Below, in pieces: positions 1 to 7,556 of a stretch of 14,116 nt of DNA. This DNA is from JAJZJT01 sp049964655 (GTDB taxonomy: Bacteria; Actinomycetota; Acidimicrobiia; Acidimicrobiales; RAAP-2): the NCBI GenBank assembly GCA_049964655.1, contig JBMFXC010000069.1, forward strand, positions 1 through 14,116. The letters are read 5' to 3'. Within the stretch, counting starts at the first letter, position 1, and each line of letters opens with the position of its first letter. The position numbers and the translations under genes are program-made. Below the pieces are notes generated by a model. The model did not search any database. It was given only the letters and a program-made list of their open reading frames with translations, and was not told where the DNA came from.

Positions 1-108
1 GAGGCGTCCCGTAGCCGGGGGAAGCCGGGGGCGGCGGAGGCGTCCCGTAGCCGGGGGAAGCCGGGGGCGGCGGAGGCGTCCCGTAGCCAGGGGAAGCCGG
101 GGGCGGCG
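1..108 (-). repeat. 36-bp in-frame tandem repeat, three copies, cut by window edge
   Basis: Three back-to-back 36-bp units lie at 1-36, 37-72 and 73-108. They differ only at base 89 (A instead of G), a synonymous proline change. On the minus strand each unit encodes the 12 residues PPPPASPGYGTP within the C-terminal tail of the fused transporter, so this is a coding minisatellite. The array may continue past base 1, so the copy number is a minimum. Near-identity of the copies suggests recent expansion. Confidence 0.95.
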
Positions 109-3100
109 GGGGGTCGAAGCCCCTCAGGCCAGCAGGGGGCGCTGGCGCCTGTGCCGGCGCCGCCATCGTGGGCGCCCCGGCACCGACTCCCACCGGCACC
201 CGGGCGTCGCTGGCCGCGCCGTTCGTCGGGCCGGCAGCACCGGCCGCACCAGCAGCCGCCGCCGCACCACGATCTGGGCCAGCGGGTCTTCCTGTCGAGG
301 GATCGTGCCGCCGCAGACCGTCTTCGGTGCCGAGGTAGGCGGCCACGACAGCCGGGTCGTTCAGCACCTCGAAGGTCGGCCCCTCCGAGATCACCTCGCC
401 GACGTGGAAGCACAGCAGCCGGTCGGCGACCGAGGAGACAAGCGGGACGTCGTGCTCGATGAGGATGAAGGCCGCGCCGCTCTGGTCGCGCAGGGCGAGC
501 AGCAGGTCGGCGAGCGCCTCGCTCTCTCGTTGGGCGATGCCCGCGGTCGGCTCGTCGAGCAAGAGCACCCGGGGCTGGTGGGCGAGCGCACAGGCCAGCT
601 CGACCACCCGGCGCGTCCCGGTCGACAGCTCCGAGACGAACCGGTCGCGGAAGCGCTCGAGCCCCATCTCGGCCAGCAGCTCTTCGACCCGTTCGCGCAC
701 GGCGTACTCGGAGCGAGCCACGGCGCCGAGGCCGAGCGCCTCGGCGAGGGGGTCGCGCACGGGCACGGACCGCTCGAGGGCGGTGGCGAGGGCGTCGGCG
801 ACGGTCAGGGACGGGAACAGACGGGCATCTTGGAAGACGCGACCGAGGCCCCGGGCCGCCCGTTGCGCCGGCGACAACGAGGTGATGTCCTCGCCACGCA
901 ACAGCACGCGCCCCCGGTCCGGTGCGGTGAACCCCGAGCACACGTCGAAGAGGGTCGTCTTGCCGGCACCGTTGGATCCGATGATGCCCACGATCTCGCC
1001 GGGTCGGACGTCAAGCGTGATGTCCGAGAGCGCGCTGAGCCCGCCGAAGTGCTTCGAGACGCCCGACACCGACAGGAGCGGCAGGCCGTCGGTGGACCGC
1101 TGGCGGGGCGGAGCCGTGGTCGTGCGCTTCTGGGCACGCTTGGCGGCCTGCAGGAACACCGACCGGAGCAGGCGCGGCTGCTGGGAGAGGTCCGGCGTCG
1201 GCCCCGAGAACCGGATGCGCCCGCGTTCCATGAAGATGGCCCGGCTCGAGATCGCCGTGGCCACGTTGACCGACTGCTCCACGATGACCACGGTGACGCC
1301 GCTGGCGGCCAGTGCCCGGATGACCTCGAGCAGCTCGAGCACGACGTTGGGGGCAAGACCCAGGGAGAGCTCGTCGATCAGGAGCACCTTGGGCCGGCAC
1401 AGGAGGGCCTGGGCCAAGGCCAGCATCTGGCGCTCGCCACCCGAGAGGAGCCCCGCTCGCTGGTTGCGTCGGGTGCGCAGGACGGGGAAGAGCGCCAGCA
1501 CTCGTTCGCTGGCCGCCTCGGCGAACTCGGGGTCGCGGTGGTGCCGGCGAGCCGTCCAGGTTGCCAGGCGAAGGTTCTCGGCGACGGTGAGCGACGGGAA
1601 GATCCCCCGACCCCCGAGCACGGTGACGATGCCCGAGCGCACCCGGTCGGACGCACTGGTGCCGGTCAGGGCCTGGCCGACGAAGTCGACTCGCCCCTTG
1701 CTCGGGTTGAGCAGGCCGGCGATGGTCCGCAGCACCGTCGTCTTGCCGGCGCCATTCGTACCGAGGAGGGCGACGACTTCGCTCTGGGCCACGCCGAAGT
1801 CGACGCCGTGGAGGACCCGGGCACGACTGGTGTAGCCCGCCTCGATGCCCTCCACGTCGACGAGGGCTCGACGTCCCGAGGGCGGTCCGGCATCAGGGGC
1901 GACCCCGACCACCGACACGTCCCCTCGCTCCTCGAGCTCTTCGAAGGCGCCGATGCGCAGGGCAGCAGCGTGGGCCGCCCCACCGAGCTGGTCTTCGGCG
2001 CCCGGAACCGCTGACAGGGAGCCGGCCGGGGCGCCGGCCATCCGCTGGCGGGCTTCGATGTGGGCAAGCCACCAGTCCCGGATGCGGAAGGCGACTCCAC
2101 CGAGCCCCTCGGGGAAGAACATGAGGAGGAGGAGGAGACCGGCTCCGGTGGCGAGCAGCTGGAGGCTCTGGGGCAGGAAGTACTGGACGGACTGGACGTA
2201 GACCGCACCGATGACCGCCCCGGTGATCGAACCGAGGCCGCCGATGACGACCATGACGAAGACGGTGATCGAGAGGTCCGGAGAGAGGCCGCCGGACTTG
2301 ATACCGCCCAGGCTGAGCTCGTAGAGACTGCCGGCAACACCAGCGATCGCACCCGAGATGACGAAGGCCAACAGCTTCGTACGCAGCGGGCTGATGGCGT
2401 AGGCCGACGCCGCCTGGGCGTTGTCCCGTGCGGCGATGACCACACGCCCAGTCCTCGCCGTCCGCAGGTTGCGGACGGCGAGGATCACGAGCAACAGGCC
2501 CACCAGGCACACCTCATAGAAGGTCGACTGGGACCCGAGGTCGAACCGACCGAAGAGCACCGGACGAGGCACCTGGGTCGGGTTGATCGACGGGAAGAAC
2601 GACGACGAGAGCACGTAGGAGGACACCGGGACGGCGAAGGCCAGCGTGGCGACGGCGAGGTACAGGCCGGGGATCCGCAGGGCCGGGATGCCGATGATGA
2701 CGGCCACCAGGGCGCCGACGGCGGCGGCGGCGAGGGTGGCCACGAAGAAGTTGGCGTGCTGGCTCACCATCAGCGAGCCGGCCGTCGCCGCCCCCACGCC
2801 CACGAAGGCGAACTGGCCCAGGCTGATCTGGCCGGCCCAACCGGTGAGCACGACGATGGAGACGCCGATCATGGCGTAGATGGCAACGTCGGCGGCGAGC
2901 AGTTGCTTGGACTGGCTGAAGGTCAGTGGCACCAGGACGGCCGCCACCACCAGCACGACGCCGAGTGCCACTCGGGTCGCGACCACCTCGCGCAGGCGGG
3001 CAAGGTGGTGGGGGATGCCGGCGACCTCACGCACGGCGACGAAGTCACCGAGCCCCCCGTCGGTCTGCCGGTCCCGGCGCGAACGGGTGATGAGGAGACC

Positions 3101-4099
3101 GAGGATGATCACCACGAACTGGGCCACGTCCTGGTAGCTGGCCTGCAGGGAGACCGCGTAGACGGCCTCGTTGACCACACCCAGCACGAGCGACCACGCC
3201 ACGGTGGCCGGCAACGACTCCATGCCGGCCAAGACGGCGGCGGCCAGCGGCAACAGGAGGGTCGCCGGGCTGGTGACACTGCCGAGCGTGAAGCCGCTGA
3301 TGCTCTTGGGGGCGGACAGGATGGCCCCCACGCCCGACAGCCCGGCCGCCACCATCCAGGTGATCCGGCTGAGGCGTCGGACGGGGATGCCGAGCAGGAG
3401 CGCTCGCTCTCCCGAGTCGGCGGCGGCACGGATGGCGACGCCGTAGTCGGTGCGCACGAAGAACCAGTAGAGGAACGCCAACGCCACGGGCACGGCCACC
3501 AGGGCGAGGAGGTCGTCTCCGGTGAAGTTGAACGGCGAGAGGAAGAAGTGGAAGGTGAACGGCGTGGTGAGGGTCTGGGCCGCGCCCGCCTTCAGGGTGA
3601 TGAGGTTGGGCAGCCCGAGCTCGGCGGCGCCGAGCAGCTGGTAGATGCCGATGGTCGCCACGGTCAGGATGAGCCGCGGCGCCTGGGCGAACCGTCGGAT
3701 GAACACCGCTTCGACCAGCCAGCCGGTCAGCACGGCCACCACCAGGCCCACCGGGACGGCGACCCAGTAGGAGTAGCCCCTGCCGGCCACGAGGAGCACG
3801 CTCACCGTTGCCGCCAGCCCACCGATGACCTGCTGGGAGAAGTTGATGATCCTCGAGGAGCGGTAGATGAGGACGAGCCCCATTGCCACCAGCGACGAGA
3901 GACCACCGGTCACGATGCCCTTCAGCACGATGCCCGGGCCCAGTGGGTGGATGGCATTGGTGACGAAGTAGAACACGACGAGGACGGCGAAGACCGCCCC
4001 CCCGGTCCGGGCAGCGCGCCCGAGCTCGAGGGCCGATGCCCCCGAGGGCGCCCGCGGCGAACGGTGCGCCGGCGGCCGGCCGAGCGTGAGCTGCTTCAT
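1..4099 (-). CDS. Four-domain fused Liv-type ABC importer: LivH-LivM permeases + LivF-LivG ATPases, proline-rich repeat tail (3' end off window)
   Basis: One frame from ATG at 4099 stays open for 1366 codons to the window edge. LivH-type permease, residues about 30-346: motif IYRSSRIINFSQ at 78-89, several hydrophobic helices. LivM-type permease, about 347-680: GWAGQISLGQ at 420-429, GLYLAVATLA from 478, GGLGS at 620-624. LivF-type ATPase, about 744-960: Walker A GTNGAGKTT 780-788, signature LSGGE 885-889, Walker B glutamate E910, Gln942 at the switch-histidine position. LivG-type ATPase, about 1008-1257: GSNGAGKTT 1041-1049, LSTGT 1158-1162, E1183, switch H1216. A Gly/Ala/Pro tail follows, ending in PPPPASPGYGTP repeats. 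Family role: ATP-driven inner-membrane import of branched-chain amino acids or related amides, fed by the binding protein encoded upstream. The start overlaps that gene by ATGA and has Shine-Dalgarno GGAGGGAGGA at 4113-4104. These domains are normally separate genes; I see no stop or good ribosome site at the linkers (about 680-744 and 960-1008). Domain identities are secure; the substrate is not known and the C-terminus is missing. Confidence 0.9.
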   Translation of the reverse strand, partial: MKQLTLGRPPAHRSPRAPSGASALELGRAARTGGAVFAVLVVFYFVTNAIHPLGPGIVLKGIVTGGLSSLVAMGLVLIYRSSRIINFSQQVIGGLAATVSVLLVAGRGYSYWVAVPVGLVVAVLTGWLVEAVFIRRFAQAPRLILTVATIGIYQLLGAAELGLPNLITLKAGAAQTLTTPFTFHFFLSPFNFTGDDLLALVAVPVALAFLYWFFVRTDYGVAIRAAADSGERALLLGIPVRRLSRITWMVAAGLSGVGAILSAPKSISGFTLGSVTSPATLLLPLAAAVLAGMESLPATVAWSLVLGVVNEAVYAVSLQASYQDVAQFVVIILGLLITRSRRDRQTDGGLGDFVAVREVAGIPHHLARLREVVATRVALGVVLVVAAVLVPLTFSQSKQLLAADVAIYAMIGVSIVVLTGWAGQISLGQFAFVGVGAATAGSLMVSQHANFFVATLAAAAVGALVAVIIGIPALRIPGLYLAVATLAFAVPVSSYVLSSSFFPSINPTQVPRPVLFGRFDLGSQSTFYEVCLVGLLLVILAVRNLRTARTGRVVIAARDNAQAASAYAISPLRTKLLAFVISGAIAGVAGSLYELSLGGIKSGGLSPDLSITVFVMVVIGGLGSITGAVIGAVYVQSVQYFLPQSLQLLATGAGLLLLLMFFPEGLGGVAFRIRDWWLAHIEARQRMAGAPAGSLSAVPGAEDQLGGAAHAAALRIGAFEELEERGDVSVVGVAPDAGPPSGRRALVDVEGIEAGYTSRARVLHGVDFGVAQSEVVALLGTNGAGKTTVLRTIAGLLNPSKGRVDFVGQALTGTSASDRVRSGIVTVLGGRGIFPSLTVAENLRLATWTARRHHRDPEFAEAASERVLALFPVLRTRRNQRAGLLSGGERQMLALAQALLCRPKVLLIDELSLGLAPNVVLELLEVIRALAASGVTVVIVEQSVNVATAISSRAIFMERGRIRFSGPTPDLSQQPRLLRSVFLQAAKRAQKRTTTAPPRQRSTDGLPLLSVSGVSKHFGGLSALSDITLDVRPGEIVGIIGSNGAGKTTLFDVCSGFTAPDRGRVLLRGEDITSLSPAQRAARGLGRVFQDARLFPSLTVADALATALERSVPVRDPLAEALGLGAVARSEYAVRERVEELLAEMGLERFRDRFVSELSTGTRRVVELACALAHQPRVLLLDEPTAGIAQRESEALADLLLALRDQSGAAFILIEHDVPLVSSVADRLLCFHVGEVISEGPTFEVLNDPAVVAAYLGTEDGLRRHDPSTGRPAGPDRGAAAAAGAAGAAGPTNGAASDARVPVGVGAGAPTMAAPAQAPAPPAGLRGFDPPPPPASPGYGTPPPPPASPGYGTPPPPPASPGYGTP

Positions 4100-4113
4100 C
4101 GGATCCTCCCTCC
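4096..4113 (-). promoter_or_regulatory. ATGA start-stop overlap with strong ribosome binding site
   Basis: The stop of the binding-protein gene (TGA, 4098-4096) and the start of the fused transporter (ATG, 4099-4097) share the four bases ATGA. The Shine-Dalgarno stretch GGAGGGAGGA lies at 4113-4104, inside the end of the upstream gene. This arrangement usually means translational coupling within one mRNA, and it fixes the start of the fusion protein. Confidence 0.85.
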
Positions 4114-5844
4114 GGCGTCACGGCGGACCGCTCCGAGCGCCGCGGTGTCGGCGGCACCCGAGTGCCCCGAGGACGCCGCAGCGAGCTTCGGTCGGCTGAT
4201 GCCCGGCTCGCAGGTGAGCTGGGTATGGGCGGGCATCTTGGGTCCCCCGCCGATGAACGAGTAGGACGTGCCGTTGTCGCACACGTCGTAGGTGCCGAGG
4301 CCGCCGTCGCTCTGGCTGCGCTCGTGGTTGTTCCAGTGCAGGATCTGGAAGGTGGAAGCCGGGTCGTACGGCCCCGCAGCGCCACTCCAACCGCCGAGCT
4401 CGCCACCGGGCAGCGACGGCGGGATCGAGCGCATGGCGACCTCGAGGTTGTGCGGCGTCAGGTCCGGACCGGCCAGCTGCAGGGCGTCGAAGAACTGGAC
4501 GATGGAGGCGTAGACGAAGACGTAGGACGGGATGATGGTGGCCGTCGGGTCCGTGTTGCCCATCTTGAACACCTTGAGCGCTTCGGCCTGGGCCGCCGGC
4601 GTCGGAGCGGTGCCGTAGGTGAGGATCTGCGAGCGCTGGTTGGCCGGGAAGAGCCGGATGAACTTCTCGCTGGTGGTGGCGCTCGTGCCGAAGAGGGACT
4701 GGAGGAACCACTCCGGGTGGTAGTCGTTCTGGTTGGCAGCCCTGAGGTAGAACTGCGGCGAGACCGGGTCGCAGCTCGAGCAGATGACCGTGGTCACCCC
4801 GTGCGCCTGCATCTCGGCGATCGCCGACGCCGACTCGCTGGCCAGCTTGGTCACGTCGAAGGTCACCGCCGCCGTCGCCGCCGGATGGACCCCGTAGGCA
4901 GCGAGGTCCTGGACCATCTGCTGTTCACAGGCTGCCGCCGTCGGGGTGTTCTGGTAGATGATGCCCAGCTTGCGGACCTTGTCGTGCAGGGGACCCTTGG
5001 CGAACTCGGCGGTGGTGCCCTTCAACTGCCGACCGAAGAGCTCGCCGATCGCCCGGTCCGACTTGGTGCAGTTGGGGCCCGGCGTGTACTGCCAGGGCGC
5101 GTTCTGTTGGTACCACTGCTGGTCCTGGAGGTACAGGCCGAAGGAGATCACCTTGTTGGCCTCGAGGTCCAGGGTGTAGGGGACGGAAGAGCCCACCAGG
5201 GACATGTCGGCGAACGCGTGCAGCGAGGTGGCCACGTTGACCGCGTCGGCCTCGGCCTGGGCGGCACCCGTGCCGACGTCCTCGTTGATGAAGTTCCCCT
5301 GGCCGACGAAGCTGGCGAGCACCACGTGGCGGCCGTAGAGCTCGAAGTTCTTGTTGAAGACGTTGATGTAGGCCTGGAGCGTGTCCTCTGCTTCCTTGCT
5401 CGTCCCGATCACCGACTTCGGCACGATGGTGTAGAGGGCGTCGAGGATGGCCGAGGTCGCCGCCCTGAACGAGAGCGTGATCGTGGTGGCGGTGACACCG
5501 GGAGCCGTTGCACCACCGTTGTTACCCGTCCACTTCGGCTCGCAGGGCGGCGCGTAGGCCGACCAGGGGACTTGGCGGACGCCGGGACCACAGGTGACGC
5601 CCGAGACGGCGACACCGTGTGAGTACGGCGCGTTCATGTGGGTCTGCCCGGGAAGATAGGTGATCCCGCCCCCCGTCGCCGCGCTGGCGGTCGATGCCAC
5701 CTTCGGGACGGCCACCATGGTCACCACCACGGCGGCGACCAGCACGATGCCGACCATGCGCCGACGGGCCAGCGCGGCAGCAAGCCTCGGTGGCGTCGCG
5801 GACGGGCCGATGCCTGTTGCCTCTCTCTTCGACAGTCGCGCCAC
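4096..5844 (-). CDS. Secreted Liv-type ABC transporter substrate-binding protein (type 1 periplasmic-binding fold)
   Basis: The 582-residue product is the extracytoplasmic ligand-binding component of the importer encoded immediately downstream. It has an Arg-rich N-region (RLAAALARRR, 20-29), a hydrophobic core at 31-47 and an Ala-Ser-Ala cleavage-like site near 53-55. There is no lipobox cysteine, so it looks either cleaved and released or held by an uncleaved helix rather than lipid-anchored. The mature part starts with the Cys-containing, Gly/Asn-rich lead (CGPGVRQ, YAPPCEP, GNNGGAT) that I associate with long actinobacterial Liv-type binding proteins. It then continues as the two-lobed ANF-receptor-like domain to about 545. 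Eight cysteines (85, 101, 259, 306, 355, 358, 522, 545), including CSSC at 355-358, suggest disulfides. It is longer than classical LivJ/LivK proteins (about 370). The start is GTG at 5844 with AGGGGAG 5-6 bases upstream. The ligand cannot be read from sequence; an amino acid or amide is the family default. Confidence 0.88.
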   Translation of the reverse strand: MARLSKREATGIGPSATPPRLAAALARRRMVGIVLVAAVVVTMVAVPKVASTASAATGGGITYLPGQTHMNAPYSHGVAVSGVTCGPGVRQVPWSAYAPPCEPKWTGNNGGATAPGVTATTITLSFRAATSAILDALYTIVPKSVIGTSKEAEDTLQAYINVFNKNFELYGRHVVLASFVGQGNFINEDVGTGAAQAEADAVNVATSLHAFADMSLVGSSVPYTLDLEANKVISFGLYLQDQQWYQQNAPWQYTPGPNCTKSDRAIGELFGRQLKGTTAEFAKGPLHDKVRKLGIIYQNTPTAAACEQQMVQDLAAYGVHPAATAAVTFDVTKLASESASAIAEMQAHGVTTVICSSCDPVSPQFYLRAANQNDYHPEWFLQSLFGTSATTSEKFIRLFPANQRSQILTYGTAPTPAAQAEALKVFKMGNTDPTATIIPSYVFVYASIVQFFDALQLAGPDLTPHNLEVAMRSIPPSLPGGELGGWSGAAGPYDPASTFQILHWNNHERSQSDGGLGTYDVCDNGTSYSFIGGGPKMPAHTQLTCEPGISRPKLAAASSGHSGAADTAALGAVRRDAGGRIR

Positions 5845-5910
5845 GGTGCTCCCCTGTGCCTCGAGCTTCGCCGACAGCGTGCGTGGCAGGGCGCGGCGCG
5901 GAACGGGCGC

Positions 5911-5929
5911 CCACGGAGGCGCCTCGTGG
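5911..5929. repeat. Inverted repeat in the leader of the binding-protein gene
   Basis: CCACGGAGGCGCCTCGTGG is an almost perfect palindrome: 9-bp arms CCAC-GAGGC / GCCTC-GTGG with one extra G in the left arm and no loop. It lies 67-85 bases upstream of the GTG start of the substrate-binding protein. A second stem, CGTGGCG/CGCCACG at 5925-5931 and 5945-5951, overlaps its right arm, so two alternative hairpins are possible. It could be an operator or leader structure for the transporter operon. In DNA this GC-rich, chance inverted repeats are common. Confidence 0.35.
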
Positions 5930-6021
5930 CGACCGAGCCGCTGCCGCCACGTCCCTGCGCTCGACCCGGCACCAGCACAGCCCGGTGAAGGTCAACGTTC
6001 TCCCAACATGTCGGCAGATCC

Positions 6022-7476
6022 CTACCAAGCCTTGAGCGGATCGATGTGACCGGGATCGAGCACCGACCCGTCACCGCGACGCAATCCGGTGACCAGGTCA
6101 CGGAACGCACCGGCGGCGTCGTGACCTGCGGCATCGGTGTCGAGCCACCGGAACCCACCGGGCCCGTGGTGCCGGTCGACGCCGAAGATGCCGAAGCGGG
6201 GCTCGTAGCTGCCCCACTCGTAGTTGTCGACGAGCGACCAGTGCCAGTACCCCTCGACCGGTACCCCCGATGCGACGGCGCGAACCACGCTGGCCAGGTG
6301 GGAGCGGAGGTAGGCGGGACGGGTCCATCCGTCGGTGCGCGGGTACGGGCGTCCGTTGCGCACCCTCGTGCACATGCCGTTCTCGACCACCCATACGGGG
6401 AGCCCCGGGACAGCCCGGGCGAGCTCGTCGAGCCACCTCCCGAAGCGCACCGGGTCGGGGACGTCGTCCCACAACGGGCGGGCGACCCCGACGACTCGCC
6501 CGCCCGCCGTCCGCCCCCCCGGCAGGCGGAGGTGCCGGGAGGCGACCGGGTCGTAGTGGTCCAGCCCCACGACGTCCAGCGTGCACTCGTGGGAGCTGGC
6601 ATAGGCGGCGTCGACAGCTCGGACCAGTGCGGGGGCATCCGGCCGCATCGCCCTGCGGGCGAGTGCCCGCAGGACCCGTTCCATTGCTCCGGTAGCGGGC
6701 ACGATGCTCTCGTGGACGGCCCGACGCCCTGCACACCAGGCGGCAACTCGCTGGCGGGCCACCCCGGACCGACGGGCCACCAGGAGGTCAGTCAGCATCC
6801 GGTCGAGCTCGTAGACGGTGAGCCCCAGGTTGTTAGTCGTCACCACGGCGTCGGGCCGGGCCTCGTGGACGACGCCGTAGGCGAGCACGTGGGCATGGAG
6901 CAGGTTGCCGAGCGCCGTCGCCGCGTCGGCAGCCGCCCCCACCCGGCCGGGCGGAAAGGCGCCGAAGAACCACGACTGGAGGGCCAGGACGTTGACCTCG
7001 TTGAGGGTCACCCACCGGCGCGCAGCGGGGGCGAGCACTTCTGCGACCCGCTCGGCGTACCGCCGAAAGTGCATCGGGGCGTCCGGCCGCAGCCACAGGT
7101 CGGCGCCGAGCCAGGCGGGATGGGTGAAGTGGTGGACGGTGACCAACGGCTCGAGGCCACGGGCCAGGCAGGCGTCGACGATCTCGCGGTAGCGGGCGAG
7201 GGCCGCGGCATCGACGTGCCCCCGACGCGGCTCCACGCGCGCCCACTCGACGCTCAAGCGGAACGAGTTGCATCCGAGCGCTTGAGCTCGGTCGAGGAGG
7301 GGCTCGGGGTCGTCGAAGAAGCGAACGGCCACCCCGGAGGGCTCGACCCGACCGGTCCGCTCCCACACTTCCCAGTTGTTGGCCGGCTCCCCGGGGCCGT
7401 TGAAGCCGCCCTCGACCTGGAACCCGGCCGTCGCCATGCCCACGAGGAACTCTGGGGGGAGCTGATTGGCTACCAT
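6022..7476 (-). CDS. Glycoside hydrolase family 1 beta-glycosidase (beta-glucosidase-like)
   Basis: GH1 enzymes are retaining beta-glycosidases with a (beta/alpha)8 barrel. From ATG 7476 the protein is 484 residues, close to the family norm, and lacks a signal peptide, so it is probably cytoplasmic. Landmarks: N-terminal FLVGMATAGFQVEGG; TVHHF about 113-117; acid/base glutamate in TLNEVN (E160); nucleophile in VWVVENGM (E366); aglycone-side WHWSLVDNYEW near 411-421; C-terminal FGIFGVD. The usual NYY segment reads LDHYDP here; its tyrosine is kept. The frame stays open to GTG 7515, but ATG 7476 places the GH1 fold start at the expected distance; neither has a strong Shine-Dalgarno. The gene precedes the transporter genes on the same strand, 177 bases from the binding-protein gene, so co-transcription is possible. 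Substrate specificity (glucoside, galactoside, fucoside) cannot be told. Confidence 0.9.
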   Translation of the reverse strand: MVANQLPPEFLVGMATAGFQVEGGFNGPGEPANNWEVWERTGRVEPSGVAVRFFDDPEPLLDRAQALGCNSFRLSVEWARVEPRRGHVDAAALARYREIVDACLARGLEPLVTVHHFTHPAWLGADLWLRPDAPMHFRRYAERVAEVLAPAARRWVTLNEVNVLALQSWFFGAFPPGRVGAAADAATALGNLLHAHVLAYGVVHEARPDAVVTTNNLGLTVYELDRMLTDLLVARRSGVARQRVAAWCAGRRAVHESIVPATGAMERVLRALARRAMRPDAPALVRAVDAAYASSHECTLDVVGLDHYDPVASRHLRLPGGRTAGGRVVGVARPLWDDVPDPVRFGRWLDELARAVPGLPVWVVENGMCTRVRNGRPYPRTDGWTRPAYLRSHLASVVRAVASGVPVEGYWHWSLVDNYEWGSYEPRFGIFGVDRHHGPGGFRWLDTDAAGHDAAGAFRDLVTGLRRGDGSVLDPGHIDPLKAW

Positions 7477-7519
7477 CGGCCCAGCCTGCCAGGTCCGTCG
7501 CGACCGGTGGGGCACGGTG

Positions 7520-7548
7520 CCGGAGCAACGAGATCCGGAGCAACGAGA
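7520..7548. repeat. 14-bp direct repeat in the divergent intergenic region
   Basis: CCGGAGCAACGAGA occurs at 7520-7533 and again at 7535-7548, separated by one T. It sits in the 80-base gap between the GH1 start (ATG 7476) and the thiolase-like start (GTG 7557), where both divergent promoters should lie. The second copy runs into the AGAGGA ribosome site of the plus-strand gene. It may be a tandem operator or a simple slippage duplication. No convincing -10/-35 pair was found here. Confidence 0.6.
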
Positions 7549-7556
7549 GGACCGAG

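Noticed and set aside
1..108. CRISPR-like or noncoding repeat array at the left edge
   Set aside because: The 36-bp units are directly adjacent with no spacers and encode an in-frame 12-residue peptide repeat in the transporter tail.
2060..4264. Long plus-strand open frame (734 codons) opposite the permease domains, and a similar one at 305-2014
   Set aside because: Their products are low-complexity Gly/Asp/His/Arg-rich sequence without domains. The minus strand in the same place encodes conserved LivH, LivM, LivF and LivG motifs. High-GC third positions keep the antisense frame open.
5967..5995. TTGACC as a -35 element upstream of the binding-protein gene
   Set aside because: No acceptable -10 hexamer lies 16-18 bases downstream on the minus strand.
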